A stretch of 64,000 nucleotides of DNA from Scylla paramamosain (GCF_035594125.1 NC_087158.1:4884001-4948000), one strand, 5' to 3'; counted from the stretch's first letter, positions 1 to 17,760 are shown. Notes: generated from the sequence alone by a model not told the origin. Made by a program: numbers and translations.

Positions 1-2110
<2,110 letters not shown>

Positions 2111-3017
2111 TGAATACAAAAAAATGAATACAAAATGTTTTACATGCGAAACGAAAATATATTACAAGAAATGATTGGTATGTGTGTGTGTGTGTTTTTT
2201 TTTTTTTTCAGTTTTTAAGAACCAAGATCCTATAACACATGAATAAAACTCTATATAGAGGGAAAAAAGGTGTATTTTTTTTTTATTCATTTATTTATTT
2301 TTTATTTACCAAAATGTCAAAAGGCATGCAAAGCTTCTTATGTGGAGTAGCAAAACGACATTGCCTGAAACGTGGATTTTTACTGTTTTTGTTTGTGTTA
2401 GGCGCCAACACGCTAAAAAGCTTGGAAATCACCCTATATGGGAAAAGAAAACAACATCACCAAAAAGTGTCTTTTGAGTGTCTTCAGCTTCCGTACCAAT
2501 AAAGCTAAAACGAATACAAAAGAACCTTTATGGTAAACATATTAACATTATCAAAAATGAGTATTTTTTAATGTTTTTGATCTTGTTATGTACAAGAATG
2601 CAAAAATACATGAAAATTAATAAATTTGAGGAAACGAAAGGACATTGCGAGGAACGCGTATTATGTGTGTTTTTGAGCTTCTTAGGTACCGAAACTCGGA
2701 AATGCTTTAATAGAACTCTATATGGAGAAACAAAAAATTTACAAAAAAAAAAAAAAAAAAAGTGAATTTTGAGAATATTTTACATCAGTAGGTATCAGAA
2801 CACCAGAATGCATACGTTTAAAGAAACGTGTCTTTGAGTGCTTATGAGCATGAAAGGTACCAAAACGAAAAAAAACAAAAAAACATGCAATGCACCTTAT
2901 ATGGAATAAGAAAACAATATTACCAAAAATGTCTGTTTTAAGTGTTCCCTATGCATGCAAACCCCATATATGAGGAAAAAAAAAACAATATTACAGAGAA
3001 AAAAAAACGTTTCTTTT

Positions 3018-5225
3018 GAGTTTTATTGTGCAGCAGATGCAGACCATATATTGGTTCTTGCAAAAGTTAAAATGAAGAAACCCAAGGAAGGAGCAAAATG
3101 TGGTAGACTAAGGTTAAAAAAAGTAAATAGATAAAAAAAAAAAAAACTGAAAGACCCAGAATGCCGTATGGAATTTTCTACGAAGACAAGAGAAACAACA
3201 CAGAATGTGTTAAAAAATGACGTAAATAATAATATAGAGGGCCTCTGGGAAGAGTTCAAAATCCAAATTTATAGTATTAGCTGTGAAACCCTTCGTTTAA
3301 AGAAAATGAAAACAGCAAAAAAGAAAATCATCCCATGGTGGAGTGACGAGGTGAGGACAGCTGTAAAGGAGATGTGAAGTTTCAGAAGGTGGATGAAGAC
3401 AAGGAACGTTCTTGATCGAGAAAATTACATAAATGCAAAAAATCAAGCCGAAATAGTTAGAAGGAAGAGCAAAACCGAGTCATGAGAAAAGATCTGAGAA
3501 GATGTACTAAAAGATGTACATGGAGCTAAGAAGCTATTATATAACACGGCAAAAAACTACAGAAAAGGAAACACTCCAGCGGTATATTCAGTGGCCGATA
3601 AAAATAGGCAAGAATTACTGGTGGAGGAAGAAGCTGCTGGTCGATGGAAAGAATATTTTGAAGAGCTGCTTAATGTAGGGGAAGAAATGGAGGAGAATAT
3701 TGAATTGAGAGATAGAGACCAAGATGAAGATGAACCTGTAGAGGTGGAATAAGAGATCACGGTTGAGGAAGTGAAGCAAGCCTTAAACCTGATGAAGAAC
3801 GGTAAGGCTTCTGGTGATGATGAACTACCTGTAGAATTAATGAAAGCTGGTGGAACAATAACAGTAGAGTGGATAGCGAGGTTGTATAATACTGCATATA
3901 AAGAAGAGAAGGTACCGGAAGACTGGCAGCAAGCAGTTATTTGTCCTATATATAAGAATAAAGGTGCAAGGACAGACTGCGCAAATTACAGAGGCATATC
4001 ACTACTATCGCATATGGGTAAATTATACGAAATAATTATTGAGCATAGAATCAAAAGGGTCGTCGAAGAGAGAGAAAAAAAAAAAAAAAAAGCTGTCAGT
4101 ATGGTTTTAGAGCCGGAGGGAATACTATTGACCTTATCTTTTCATGAAAATGCTGCTAGAAAAGAGCTGGGAGTGGGACAGAAGTAAATATATAGTTTTC
4201 GTTGATCCAGAAAAAGCCTTTGATAGGATAAACAGAGATAAACTCTAGTATGTGCTGGAAGATGATTACTACGGGATAAACTCAAAATTAATCAAAGTGG
4301 TAAAGAGTGTTTATAAGATCTGCAGGAATCGAGTAATATGAGGAGAGACAGAGGGGGAATGGTTTGAAGTAAGGACTGGAGTGAGACAAGGAGGAGTACT
4401 GTCGCCGTTGCTCTTCATTATTTATATGGATAATGTTTACGGATGTTGCAAACCAAGCACAATAACAAACTTTTGCTTATGCGGATGACATTGCTATTGT
4501 GACAGACTCTCCTGACGCACTACATGTTGTTGTGAACGGATGGCAAGATGAAAAATATGGATGAAAATAAACACAAGAAAACAGAAGTCATAGCAGTGGG
4601 AAGAGAACTGGATCAATTATTAGTGGATTGTAGTGGAGAAAGACTGACAGAGGTAGAATTTTTTTTTATTATCTTAGTATCACCATAAACAAGATAAATT
4701 TAAATGAGACTGAAATTAACAAAAGGATAAAAAAAAATATAATGCAAACATAAACGCTTTATATCCAATACTAAAAGATAAACATGTGCCTACAAAATGC
4801 AAATTAATAGTTTACAATACAATTCTTCAACCAATCCTGTTATATGATGCTGAATGCTGGACTTTAACTACAAAACTAGAATCGAAGATTCTGGCAGCCG
4901 AAATGCGAGTGCTCAGAATAATCAGGGGTGTTACAAAAAGGGACAAGATGTGAAATGTTCAAATAAGAGAAGACTTGGGAGTGAGGCCGCTACTGGAGGA
5001 TGTTGATAGAGCAAGATTGAGATGGTTTGGACATGTTATGAGAATGGAAGAAGATCGGCATGCTAAGAAATATATGGAGTGGATACCAAGAGGTAAGCGA
5101 CCATGAGGGAGACCAAGGAAGAGATGGAAGCAAGGTAGACAATGGTCGAGGCGATGGAGAACAGAAAATATGAAGAGCGAAACGGATGGAGGAGCTGACA
5201 GGCTTATAACCTAACTGGCGTCTGG
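3018..5225 (+). mobile_element. Degenerate RTE-like non-LTR retrotransposon
   Basis: This block is not satellite. Translating locally in shifting frames gives pieces in LINE order. An endonuclease C-terminus comes first, with the word SADADHILVLAKVK near 3030-3075 and a WWSDEV motif near 3337. A reverse transcriptase follows: NGKASGDDELPVELMKAGG near 3799-3855, VDPEKAFDR near 4203, GVRQGGVLSPLLF near 4378, and FAYADDIAIV near 4471. A C-terminal tail carries RLRWFGHVMRMEEDRH near 5018 and GRPRKRWK near 5107. The FGHVMRM and GRPRKRW tail is typical of RTE-like and related LINE ORFs. Many stops and frameshifts make it inactive. Satellite monomers flank it on both sides, so it inserted into the array. 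Confidence 0.82.
3771..4187 (+). pseudogene. RTE-like reverse transcriptase fragment (fingers region)
   Basis: Longest surviving frame of the RTE-like element, 138 codons. Residues 1-105 resemble the N-terminal part of a LINE reverse transcriptase: NGKASGDDELPVELMKAGG at about 10-28, a DWQQAVICPIYKNKG block at about 53-67, then NYRGISLLSHMGKLYE. After an A-rich run at about 4075-4092 (residues about 103-107) the frame leaves the family pattern, so a slippage indel there has shifted it. The palm motifs lie downstream in other frames. No intact start is evident because the frame is internal to a longer ancestral ORF. Non-functional. Confidence 0.8.
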
Positions 5226-5350
5226 TGAGAAAGGTGAGAAAGAAAGTTACGAAAATCCCAAAATGCATGCAATTGTTTTTTTTTTTTATTTTATTTTTTT
5301 TTTTGTGCATGTTAAGCAAGTAAACATTTAAAACCATGAAAAGCACCCTA
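5226..5350 (+). repeat. Short satellite remnant between two LINEs
   Basis: About one and a quarter monomers of the AT-rich satellite, including atcccaaaatgcatgc and ccatgaaaagcaccctatatgg with a long poly-T/A run, separate the RTE-like element from the jockey fragment. The two LINEs are therefore independent insertions. Confidence 0.75.
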
Positions 5351-5901
5351 TATGGAATAGAGTATGCTTCACATGTCTGGGGGGGTTCCACTCATACTGC
5401 TCTTTTAGATAGGGTGGAATCAAAAGCTTCAACTCAATTACGGAATCAAGGAATCAACTCGCCTCCTCTAACTGACTGTCTTCAGTCTCTCTCTCACCGC
5501 CGCAATGTTGCATCTCTAGCTGTCTTCTACCGCTATTTTCATGCTAGCTGCTCTTCTGATCTTGCTAACTGCATGCCTCTCCTCTTCCCGTGGCCTCGCT
5601 GCACAAGACTTTCTTCTTTCTCTCACCCCTATTCTGTCCACCTCCCTAACGCAAAAGTTAAACAGTATTCTCAAACATTCATCCCTTTCTCTGGTAAACT
5701 CTGGAACTCCCTGCCTGCTTCTGTATTTCCACCTTCCTATGACTTGAACTCCTTCAAGAGGGAGGTTTCAAGACACTTATTCATCAATTTTTGACTACTG
5801 CTTTGAATCTTTTATGTGACTGGCATTTCAGTGGGCTTTTTTTTTTTTATTGGATTTTTGTTGCCCTTGGCCAGTGTCCTTCCTACATTAAAAAAAAAAA
5901 A
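5351..5901 (+). mobile_element. Jockey-like LINE, 5'-truncated 3' end (copy E)
   Basis: Codons from about 5360 to 5791 encode the C-terminal domain shared with the other jockey copies in this window: EYASHVWGGSTHTALLDRVE at the start, a histidine-arginine SHRRNVASLAVFYRYFHA segment, and KREVSRHLFINF before the stop. The 3' UTR holds ggcatttcagtgggc and ttgcccttggccagtgtcc and ends in poly-A at 5890-5901, the same 3' end as copies B, C and D. An insertion of about a dozen bases follows the ESKAS codons, replacing the usual phe-arg-leu-ile with TQLRNQG. It is 5'-truncated to about 550 bp and lacks endonuclease and polymerase. Confidence 0.9.
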
Positions 5902-7618
5902 GCATTACCAAAAACAATATTTTTAAGTGTTTTTTTCAGCTTCTTACGTACGAAAACATGAGCTACTTACACATGCAAAACAATGTTTATGGAGAAACAG
6001 AATAACATTACTAAAATGAAGGATTTTGAGTGTTCAAATTTTTTTTACTTACAAAAAACGCCATATGTCTTTTTGTCTCCCCTATATGGGGAGACAAAAA
6101 GACCTTACGAGAAACGTGTATTTTGAGTGTTTTTGAGCTTTTTATGGGTCAAAATGTTAAAACGTATGAATAACACTCCATATGGAGAAGAACAGTAACA
6201 TCACCATAAACGTGAATTTTGTGTGTTTTCACATTCTTAATTACCAAAATGCCAAAATGAACGAATAGCACCCTATATAGGAAAGGAAACGAAATTTTGA
6301 GAAACGTGTCCTTAGAGTGTTTATGAGCGTGGTAGGCACCAAAACGCTAAAAAGCATGGAAAGCACCCTATAAGAAAAAAAAAAAAAAAAAGTTACTAAA
6401 GACGCCTCGTTTCAGTGTTTTTGAGGTACTTTCCTACCAAAATGCTAAAACGCATGTAAAACAACTTCTATGGAGAAACAGAATAACATTACCAAAAAAA
6501 CGTGTTATTTTAATGTTTTCACATTGTTTGATACCAAAACGCCATAATCCATAATCCAAAGCCACTTATATAGGGAATCGAAACGTCATTTGAGAACGTG
6601 CTATAAATTTTTTTTTTTTTTTATCGTGTTCGGTACCAAAACATTAGGAATCATTGAAATCACCCGATATGGGAACACAAAACAACATTAGGAAAAACGT
6701 GTCTTTTGAGTGTATTGAACTTCACACGTACGAGAACGCTAATGCGCATGCAAAACACATTTTATGGATAAACAGAAAAAAAAAAAAACACATTACCAAA
6801 AACAAGTAATGAGTGTTTCTCAGAATAACACATAGAAAAATGCCAAAAATGCATGCAAAGTACCCTATTTGGGAAAAGGAAAAGACATTACGAGAAACGT
6901 GTATTGTGAGTGTTTTTGAATTTAGGTACCAAAACAAGGAAATGGGTTTATATCATCACTAAAAGCGTGTATTTTGTTTTATTTTCATAATATTTGGCAC
7001 TAAAATGATAAAATGTATGCAAAGCCCATCATATGAGAAAAGATACAACATTATAATAAACGTATATTTTAACTGTTTTTGTGCATATTAGGTAACAAAA
7101 CGCTAAAATCCATAGAAAGCACACTATATGGAATATAAATCATTAGCAAAAACATGTTTTTTTTTTTTAGAGTTTTCAGCATCTTAAGGATCAAATGGTA
7201 AAACACATGAAAAACACCCTATATGGAGAAACAATATCATTACCAAAAAAGAAGCATTTTGAGTGTTTTCAAGCATAATACGTTAAAACACGCCAAAATA
7301 CATTCAAAGTCCCTGTATAAGGGAAACGACACGACATTACCAGAAACGTATCGGTTAAATGTTTCTGAGCGTGTTACGCACAAAAAGGTTAAAACATGGA
7401 AATCACGTAATTTAGGAAATCAAAACAGCATTAAAAAAAAGTGCCTTTATTTTTTTTTTAAGTTCTTAAGCAAAAAAACGCTAAAACGTAAACAAAAACA
7501 CCTTTTATAAAAAAAAAAGAATAACATTACAGTATTTTGCATGTTTTTGAGCGTAGAGGAACGCCAAAATATATGCAAAATAGCATATAATGGAAAACAA
7601 AAAGACGAGAATACGAGA

Positions 7619-9664
<2,046 letters not shown>

Positions 9665-11483
9665 TATATACTTTTCCTATATGGAAAAAGAAATCAACAT
9701 TACCAAAAACGTCTCTTTTTAGTGTTTCCAATTACTTACGTACCAAATCGCTAAAACGTATGGAAAACACCCTTCATGGAATAACGGAATAACATTACCA
9801 AAAAACAAATATTTTGAGTGTTTTTTTCAGCTTGTTATGTAGAAAAACCCATGCAAATTACCCTTTATTTGTAAATGAAAAGATATTGCAAGAAACGTGT
9901 TGTGAGTGGTTTTGAGTTTGTTAGGTACCAAAACGCTGAAAGGCATGAATAGCAAGCACTCTATTTAGCGAAACAGAACAACATTACCAAAACATGAATT
10001 TTAAGTGTTTTCACATTATTAGATACAAAAATGCAAAAATACATAGAAACCACGCCTTATGGGGACATACAACAACATTAGGAAAAACGTGTCTTTTGAG
10101 AATTTTTGAGCGTGTTAGGCACTGAACAGTAAAATGCATTAAAATCACACTATATGGGAATGCAAAATACCTTTGAGTGTTATTGAACTTCATACGTAAC
10201 AAAACGCTAAAACACATGCAAAAAAAAAAATAAATAAATAAAATAAATAAATAAAATAAATAAATAAATAAATAACATTACCAAAAAACAAGTATTTTTT
10301 AGTATTTTTGTGCTTGCTAGGTTGAAAATGCCAAAATGCACGCAAAGAACTCTATATGGGGAAACGAAAAGACATCACGAGAAATGTTTATTATGTGTGT
10401 TTTGAGTTTCTTTAAGACCCAAAACGCGAAAATGCATGAATAATATTATATATGGAGACTAGAACAATAATAAAAAAAATAAAAGGACGTGTATTTTAAG
10501 TTTATTTCACATTGTTACGTACCAAAATGCCAAAATGCATTAAAAACACCCTACATTGGGAAAGGATATGAGATTTCAGAAGCGTGTATTTCCAGTGTAT
10601 TTGAGCGTGTTAGGCACCAAAATCACTCACAAAAGAATTACTTTATTTTGGTATAAAAATCACTACCAAAAACGTGTAATTTTTCTTACGTACCAAAAAC
10701 GTCTAAAACGCATGCAAAACTCTCTTTATGGAGAGACAGAATAACATTAATAAAATGTAATATTTTGAGAGTTTTTGTGCTTGTAAGATGGAAAAACTAA
10801 AAAAAATAATGCAATGTACCCTGTATGGAGAAACGAAAAAAAAACAACAACAACGAGAAACGTGTATTATTAGTATTCTTGATCTTCTTAGGTATTAAAA
10901 CGCGGAAACTCGTTAATACAACTCTATGTGGAGAAACAGATCAACATTACCAAAAGTGTAATTTTAGGTAATAAAACGGCAAAAATGCATTTGAGGCCCT
11001 GATATGAAAAAAAAAAACTATTCTATAAGAAACATATATTAAGTGTTTTTATGTATGTTAGGCACCAAAACGCTAAAAAAAAAAAATTAAAGCACACTAC
11101 ATGGGATTAGAAAACCTTTTGAATGATTCTGAGATTCTTTCGAACAAAAAAGCTAAAAAGCATGCAAAACACGTTTTATCGACAAACAGAATAACGTTAC
11201 GAAAAATAAGTATTTTGAGTGTTTTTTTTTTTTTACGTGCAAAACGCCAAAATGCATGGAAGGTACCCTTTATAGGGAAACGAAACGACATTACAAAAGA
11301 CGTATTTTGTGTGCTTTTGAACTTCTTAGATATCATAACGCTTAAATGCATGAATAGAACTCTATAAGGAGAAACAACAACATTTATCCAAAACATATAT
11401 ATTAAATGTATTTCGCAGTCATATACCAAAAATACTAGATTGCATGTAAACGAAACGACATTACCAGAAACGTGTCTTTTGAG

Positions 11484-12466
11484 TTAGTGGGGTGCCACAG
11501 GGATACCTATTAGAGCCATTGTTTTTTGTAATATGCGTTAGTGACTTGGATAGTGGAATTAGTAGTAATGCTAACAAATTTGCTGATGACACGAGGATTG
11601 GTAAATTAATTAGGTCTTAATCGGATGCCATCGCCTTGTAGGTTGATTTGAGTAAGATGAAAGAATGGACAGACAGATGGGAAATGCAGTTTAATATCTA
11701 CAAATGCAAAGTGCTTACCGTAGGAATAGGATACCCACACAGTAGGTACACAATAAACAACGAAGAACTGGTAGGATCAGGGTACGAAAAAGATTTAGAA
11801 GTAATAGTTAGCTCTGTACTCAGTCTAACAAAGCAATGCATAGAGGCAAGAAAAAGGGCAAACAGGGTACTAGGATTAATTTTTAGGAGCGTTAAAAGTA
11901 CAAGCTCAGAAGTAATATTAAAGTTATATTTGGCGTTGCTCAAGCCTTACCTAGACTACGCAGTTTTGATCCCCATATTACATATATGATATATGTCTAT
12001 TACAATCAGAATAAAGGAGAATGACAAAAAGGATACAGGTGATTAGGAGTATTCCTTACGAAGCAAAACTGGAGCTGTTAAATTTACATTCTTTGGATTG
12101 ACGTAGGTTAAGAGAGGACCTAATAGAAGTTTTTAATTGGTATAAGAGTTCTAAGGGATACGTAAGCAAAATACTTAGGATCAGTAACCGGGATAGAATC
12201 AAGAAATAACGGATTCAAGCTCGAAAAATTTAGGTTTAAAAAGTATATAGGAAAGAATTGGTTCTCAAATAGAGTGATCAATGAATGGAGCGGACTCAAT
12301 AATAAAGTTGTTAGTGCAAAGTCTTTAGGGAGCATTAAGAAAAGATTAGACACATGTAAGGATGATGATGATAGGTGGAAATAAGTAGGAATATTTCATA
12401 CAGGGACTGCCACGTGTAGGCCAGATGGCTTCTTACAGCTTCTTTTAATTCTTAGGTTCTTATGTT
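11484..12466 (+). mobile_element. CR1-like LINE, old 5'-truncated copy 1
   Basis: The copy starts inside the reverse transcriptase at the SGVPQG motif (tggggtgccacaggg at 11487) and ends at ttcttatgtt, a remnant of the terminal octamer repeat. A frame at 11648-11989 encodes KEWTDRWEMQF, GYEKDLEVIVSS and ILKLYLALLKPYLDYA, the CR1-like thumb/connector region. The catalytic FADD lies at 11579-11590. Stops and indels are numerous (for example after 11620 and 11987). The same insertion with the same left flank ttttgagttag is present at 42984, so it predates the large duplication. Confidence 0.88.
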
Positions 12467-12814
12467 GTGATGAGTGTTTTTAAGCGTGTTAGGCACCAAA
12501 CACTAAAAAAGCACGGAAATCACCCTAGGTATATAGGATTACAGAACAACATTACGAAAAACGTGTCTTTTCAGTGTTTTCGAGCTTCTGAAGTACCAAA
12601 ACGCTAAAACGTATGCAAAACCCTTTTATGGAGAGAAAAAGAAAAACAAGTATTTTGAGTGTTTTCAGAGTTGTTAAGTAGAAAAACTCGAAAATGCATG
12701 CAAAATAAACTATATGGGAAAATAAAAAAAAAATACGAAAAACATGTAATATGAGTGTTTAAGAATTTCTTAATACCACTCTATATGAAGAAACAGAACA
12801 TTACCAAAACCGTG
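12467..12814 (+). repeat. AT-rich satellite between two CR1 copies
   Basis: About 3.5 monomers of the ~95-bp satellite separate the old and the young CR1 insertions, ending ttaccaaaaccgtg immediately before the young copy. Confidence 0.88.
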
Positions 12815-13832
12815 TTTGGGGATCAGTATTAGGGCCATTAGGGATCAGTATTAGGGCCATTATTAGGGCCATTATTATTTCTAATATATATCAATGACTT
12901 GGATAGTGGAATTAGTAGCGATGTTAGTAAATTTGCGGATGACACAAAGATAGGTAGATTAATTAGGTCAGAAGCGGATGCCATCGCCTTGCAGACAGAC
13001 TTAGATAGAATGAATGAATGGACGGATAGATGGCAAATGCAATTTAATATCAATAAATGCAAAGTGCTTAGCGTAGGTAGAGGAAACCCACACAATAGGT
13101 ACACATTAAACACCCAAACTCTGGTAGGTACAGGGTACGAGAAAGATTTAGGAGTTATAGTTAGCTCTGAACTCCGTCTAGGGAAACAATGCATAGAAGC
13201 CAGAAACAAGGCAAATAGGGTACTAGGATTCATTTTTAGGAGTGTTAAAAGTAGAAGGCCGGAAGTAATATTAAAGTTATACTTGGCGCTGGTCAGACCT
13301 CATCTAGACTACGCTGTGCAGTTCTGGTCCCCACATTACAGGAAAGATATAGGTCTATTAGAATCAGTACAGAGGAGAATGACTAAAAGGTTACAGGGGA
13401 TGAGGAGTATTCCTTACGAAGCGAGGTTGAAGCGGTTAAATTTACATTCTCTAGAGAGACGTAGGTTAAGAGGGGACCTGATAGAAGTCTTTAAGTGGTA
13501 TAGGGGTTATAACAAGGGAGATGTAAGCAAAATTCTTAGGATCAGCAACCAAGGTAGAACAAGAAATAACGGGTTCAAGCTTGAAAAATTTAGGTTTAGG
13601 AAGGAGATAGGAAAAAATTGGTTCTCAAATAGAGTGGTAGATGAGTGGAACGGACTCAGTAATCATGTAGTTAGTGCCAGGACACTAGAGAGCTTTAAGA
13701 GAAGATTAGACAAGTTTATGGATGGGGATAACAGATGGAAATAGGTAGGAGTGTTTCATACAGGGACTGCCACGTGTAAGCCTGGTCGCTTCTTGCAGCT
13801 TCCCTTATTTCTTATGTTCTTATGTTCTTATG
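12815..13832 (+). mobile_element. CR1-like LINE, young 5'-truncated copy 2
   Basis: The reverse transcriptase fragment begins at about motif C upstream (GVPQG lost) and runs through the C-terminus, followed by the 3' UTR (catacagggactgccacgtg) and three units of an 8-bp tail, atgttctt. Octamer tails instead of poly-A are characteristic of CR1-type elements. The left end holds a scrambled microduplication of ggatcagtattagggcc. The unoccupied target is visible in the duplicated locus at about 44298, where cgtg is followed directly by ttattt. It is 5'-truncated and not autonomous. Confidence 0.93.
12836..13744 (+). pseudogene. CR1-like reverse transcriptase C-terminal frame
   Basis: The frame is open from the left end of the insertion to the tag stop at 13742-13744. 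It starts in YINDLDSG, reaches the catalytic FADD at 12932-12943, and continues through NEWTDRWQMQFNINKCKVL, GYEKDLGVIVSSELRLGKQC, RPHLDYAVQFWSPHYRKDI, RRLRGDLIEVFKWY and ends DNRWK. Over 281 residues it differs from the copy at 36742-39585 by three substitutions (L/I, R/W, R/K) and one small deletion in the other copy (HNRYTLNTQ against HNTPNTQ). No intact start, endonuclease or upstream polymerase half remains. A reverse-transcribed 3' fragment, not a working gene. Confidence 0.9.
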
Positions 13833-14882
13833 TGTTATTTAAGTGTTTTTTACATTCTTTGGTACCAAAACGCCAAAATGCATGCAGAGGCTTTTTTATA
13901 TAAGGAAACAAAACATTACAAGAAACGTATGTTCAGATTTTTTTGTATGTGCATTTTTAGGAATCAAAAACATAAAAAGCGTGAAAATTACAATATATAA
14001 GAAATGAAAATTATATTATCATAAAATGTTTGTTTTGAGTGTTTTTCAGCCTCTCAAGCACCAAAACCTTAAAAACTATGCAAAACACTCTTTATGGAGA
14101 AAAAAATTATTACCAAAAACATTTTTTTATTTTATTATTATTATTATTATTTTAGTTTGTTCCATAGGAAAAAAAAAAAACGGAAAAATGCTGAAAAGTA
14201 CCCTATATAAGGAATCGAAAAGACCTTACGAGAAACGTGTATTATGAGTATTTTCGAGCTTTTCAGGTACCATAACTCGAAATCGCATTAATATCACTCT
14301 ATATGGAGAAACAGAATTACTTTCACCAAAAAAACGTGTAATTTAAGAGTTTTCACATTGTTAGCTACCAAAATGACAAAATACATACAAAGCCCCTTAT
14401 ATGGGGAAACGACATTACCAGAGACGTGTCTTTTGAGTTTTTGTTGTGCATGTTAGGTACGAAAACGCTAAAAAGCATGGAAATCACGCTATATAGGAAA
14501 AGAAAACAAAATGATCAAAAAGTATCTTTGATTTTCCTTTTTTTCAGCTTTTTTGGTACCAAAACGCTAAAAAGCTTCCGAAACACTTTTTATGTGGAAA
14601 CATAATAACATTATGAAAAACAAGATTTTTTTTATAGTTTTTTTGAGCTTGATATGTAGTAAAAACGAAAAAAAAAATGCATGCAATGTACCCATAATGG
14701 GAAAACATAAAGCATAAAACATAGCTTTTTAGTTACCAAAATGCTGAAACGCATAAAAAAAAAAAAAAGAATGACATTACCAAAAACCCGTATTTTAATT
14801 GTATTTCACATTGTAAGGTAGTAAACGCCAAATTCCATGCAAGGCACCCTATATGAAGAAAAAAAAAAAAAAATAAAAAAAA

Positions 14883-15089
<207 letters not shown>

Positions 15090-15099
15090 AACTTTTTGA

Positions 15100-15228
15100 T
15101 AATATTGTTTTCTTTTCCTATATAGCGTGATTTCTAGGCTTTTTAGCGTTTTCGTACCTAACATGCACAACAAAAACTCAAAAGACACGTCTCTGGTAAT
15201 ATCGTTTCCCCATATAAGGGGTTTATGA
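15100..15228 (-). repeat. Inverted satellite piece beside the AT tract
   Basis: The words cctatatagcgtgatttc, tttttagcgttttcgtacc, aacatgcac, aaaactcaaaagacacgtc and ggtaatatcgtttcccc are reverse complements of the monomer words used everywhere else in this block. Orientation returns to + at about 15229. The block covers roughly one monomer and a third. Confidence 0.85.
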
Positions 15229-17728
15229 GCAATTTAGCCATCAAAATGCTAAAAAGCATTTAAGGCACACTATATGAGAAAACAAACATTACCAAACAAA
15301 ACAAACAAACATTACCAAAAACGAAACTTTTGAGTTTTTTTTTGCGGTACTTCCGTACCAAAACATGCATAAAAAAAAAATATGGAAAAATAGAATAATA
15401 AAAAAAAAGTATTTTTATGTTTTTGAGCTTGTTTTCTACCAAAACGCCAAAATTAATGCAAAATATAGTATATAAGGAAACAAAAAGTACGTTACCAGAG
15501 ACGTGTAATATGAGCGCTTTTGAGGTGTCTAGATATCAAGACAGTAAAACGAATTGAGAAACATTGAGAAACAGAATAATAACACTAAAAACATGCATTT
15601 TGAGCGTTTCACATTGATAAGTACCAAAAAGTCAAGATGCATATAACGCACCCTATATGGGGAAAAAAGCATTTAAAAAAACAGGTCTTTTGAGAGTTTT
15701 TGAGCTTCTAACGTACGAAAAAGCTAAACGAAAGGACATTACGAGCAACGTCTATTATAAGAGTTTATGAGTGTTTCTTAGGTACCAAAATGCTAAAAAG
15801 TATATACAGTACTCCTTATCAAGAAAGAAAACAACATTACCAAAAACGTGTGTTTTCATTTTTTTATTTATTAATTTTTTTTATTGTTCGCTTCAAAATG
15901 CAAAAGTGGAAAATGCAAAAAAAAAAAAAAAAACCGACAAAATGCATGAAAAAGTGCGTTATATGGGGAAAGGAAACAAGGCGCGTGAATTTTGGGAGGT
16001 TTTGAGAATGTTAGCACCCAAACGCTAAAAGGCCTGGAAATCATCCTATATGGGAACAGAAAACAACATTACAAAAAACTTGTCTTTTGAGTGTTTTTGA
16101 ACTTCTTATACAAAAGAACCTTTATGAAAATACAGAATAACATTACCAAAAAAACAAGAATTTCGAGTGTTTTTGAGCTTCTTACGTACGAAGATGCATC
16201 CAGAGTACTCTCTATGAAGAAACAAAAGGTCATTACCAGAGACATGTATAATGTGTGTTTTTGAGCTGCTTCAATACCAAAACGCTAAAACACATGAACA
16301 GTACTCTCTCTATATGTAGAAATAGAACAACATAACCAAAAACGTGTATTTTGTGTCTGTTTCACATTGTTAGGTACCAACGCCAAAATGCATGAAAAGC
16401 ACCTTATATGGAAAAGATAACGAGATTTCCAGAAACATGTCTTTTCAGTATGTTTGACCGTGTCAAGCACCGAAACGCTATAAAAAAATAAAAAAAATGG
16501 AACACACTCTAAATGGTAAAAAGGAAAGAAAAAAAAAAAACCATTGCCAAAAAATGTCTATTTTCAGCGTTTTTTTTTTAACTAGTTACGTAACAAAACA
16601 CAAAACCTCATGCAAAACACATTTTTATGGAAAAATAATAACAATACTAAACACAAGTATTTTGTGTATTTTTTAGCCTTTTACGTAGAAAAACGCCAAA
16701 ATGCATGGAAAGCACCATATACAGGGAAATGAAAAGACATTACGAGAAAGGTGTATTATGAATGTTTTTGACCTTCTTAAGTACTCGTACCAAAACGCTA
16801 AATCACATGAGTAGTACTCCATATGAAAAAAAAAAAAACTTTACCAAAAACGTGTATTTAAAATGTGTTCACATTGTTAGGTACCAAAATGCCAAAATGC
16901 ATACAAAGCGCCCTATATAGTGACACGAAACGACATTACCAGAAACGTGTCTTTTAAATTTTCTTTTTTTTTTTTTTGCATGTTAAGCACCAAAACGGTT
17001 GAAAAAATGGAAATCACCCAACATAGAATAACAAAACAACTTTACCCATAGCGTCTATTTTTTTTTCTACTTCACCAAAATGATAAAACACCTAGAAAAC
17101 ACCGCTTATGGAGAAATGGAATAACATTACCAAAACATGTATGTTGAGTGTTCTTGAGTTTATTACGTAGAAAAACGCAAAAAAAAAAAAAAAAAAACCG
17201 TATATGGAGGAACAAAAAAGATAATTTTAATAATTTTAAGCCTATTGAGTACCAAAAGACATAAACGCATTAATACCACTCTATATAGAGAAACAAAACA
17301 TTACCAAAATCGTGTAATTTAAGTTACCAAAACATGCAAAGCCCATTATAAGGAGAAATTAAATGAAATTACAAGAAATCTATTTTTTCAGTGTTTTTGT
17401 GCATGATAGGTACCAAACGTAAAAAGAAAGGAAAGCACCTTATATGGGAATAAACAAAAAACAAAAAAAACATTACCAAAAACTTCTTTTTTTTTTGAGT
17501 GTTTTCAAACTACTTACGTACAAAAACACTTAAATACATGCAAACGAGGGAACGAAATGACATTACAAGAGACGTGTATTGTAAGTGTTTTTGATCTTAG
17601 GTACCAAAATGCTAAAATGCATTAATAGAACTCTAAATGGAGAAACAAAACAACATTAACAAAAATATATATTTTGAGTGTATTTTACTTTATTACGTAC
17701 CATAACGCCAAAATGCATGGAAAGGACT

Positions 17729-17760
17729 CAGGGTCTAATATGATTCTGAACAAGGAAGAT

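Noticed and set aside
4990..5391. 133-codon - strand frame across the RTE tail
   Set aside because: It is antisense to the RTE-like C-terminus and a satellite remnant; the + strand carries the recognisable protein motifs.
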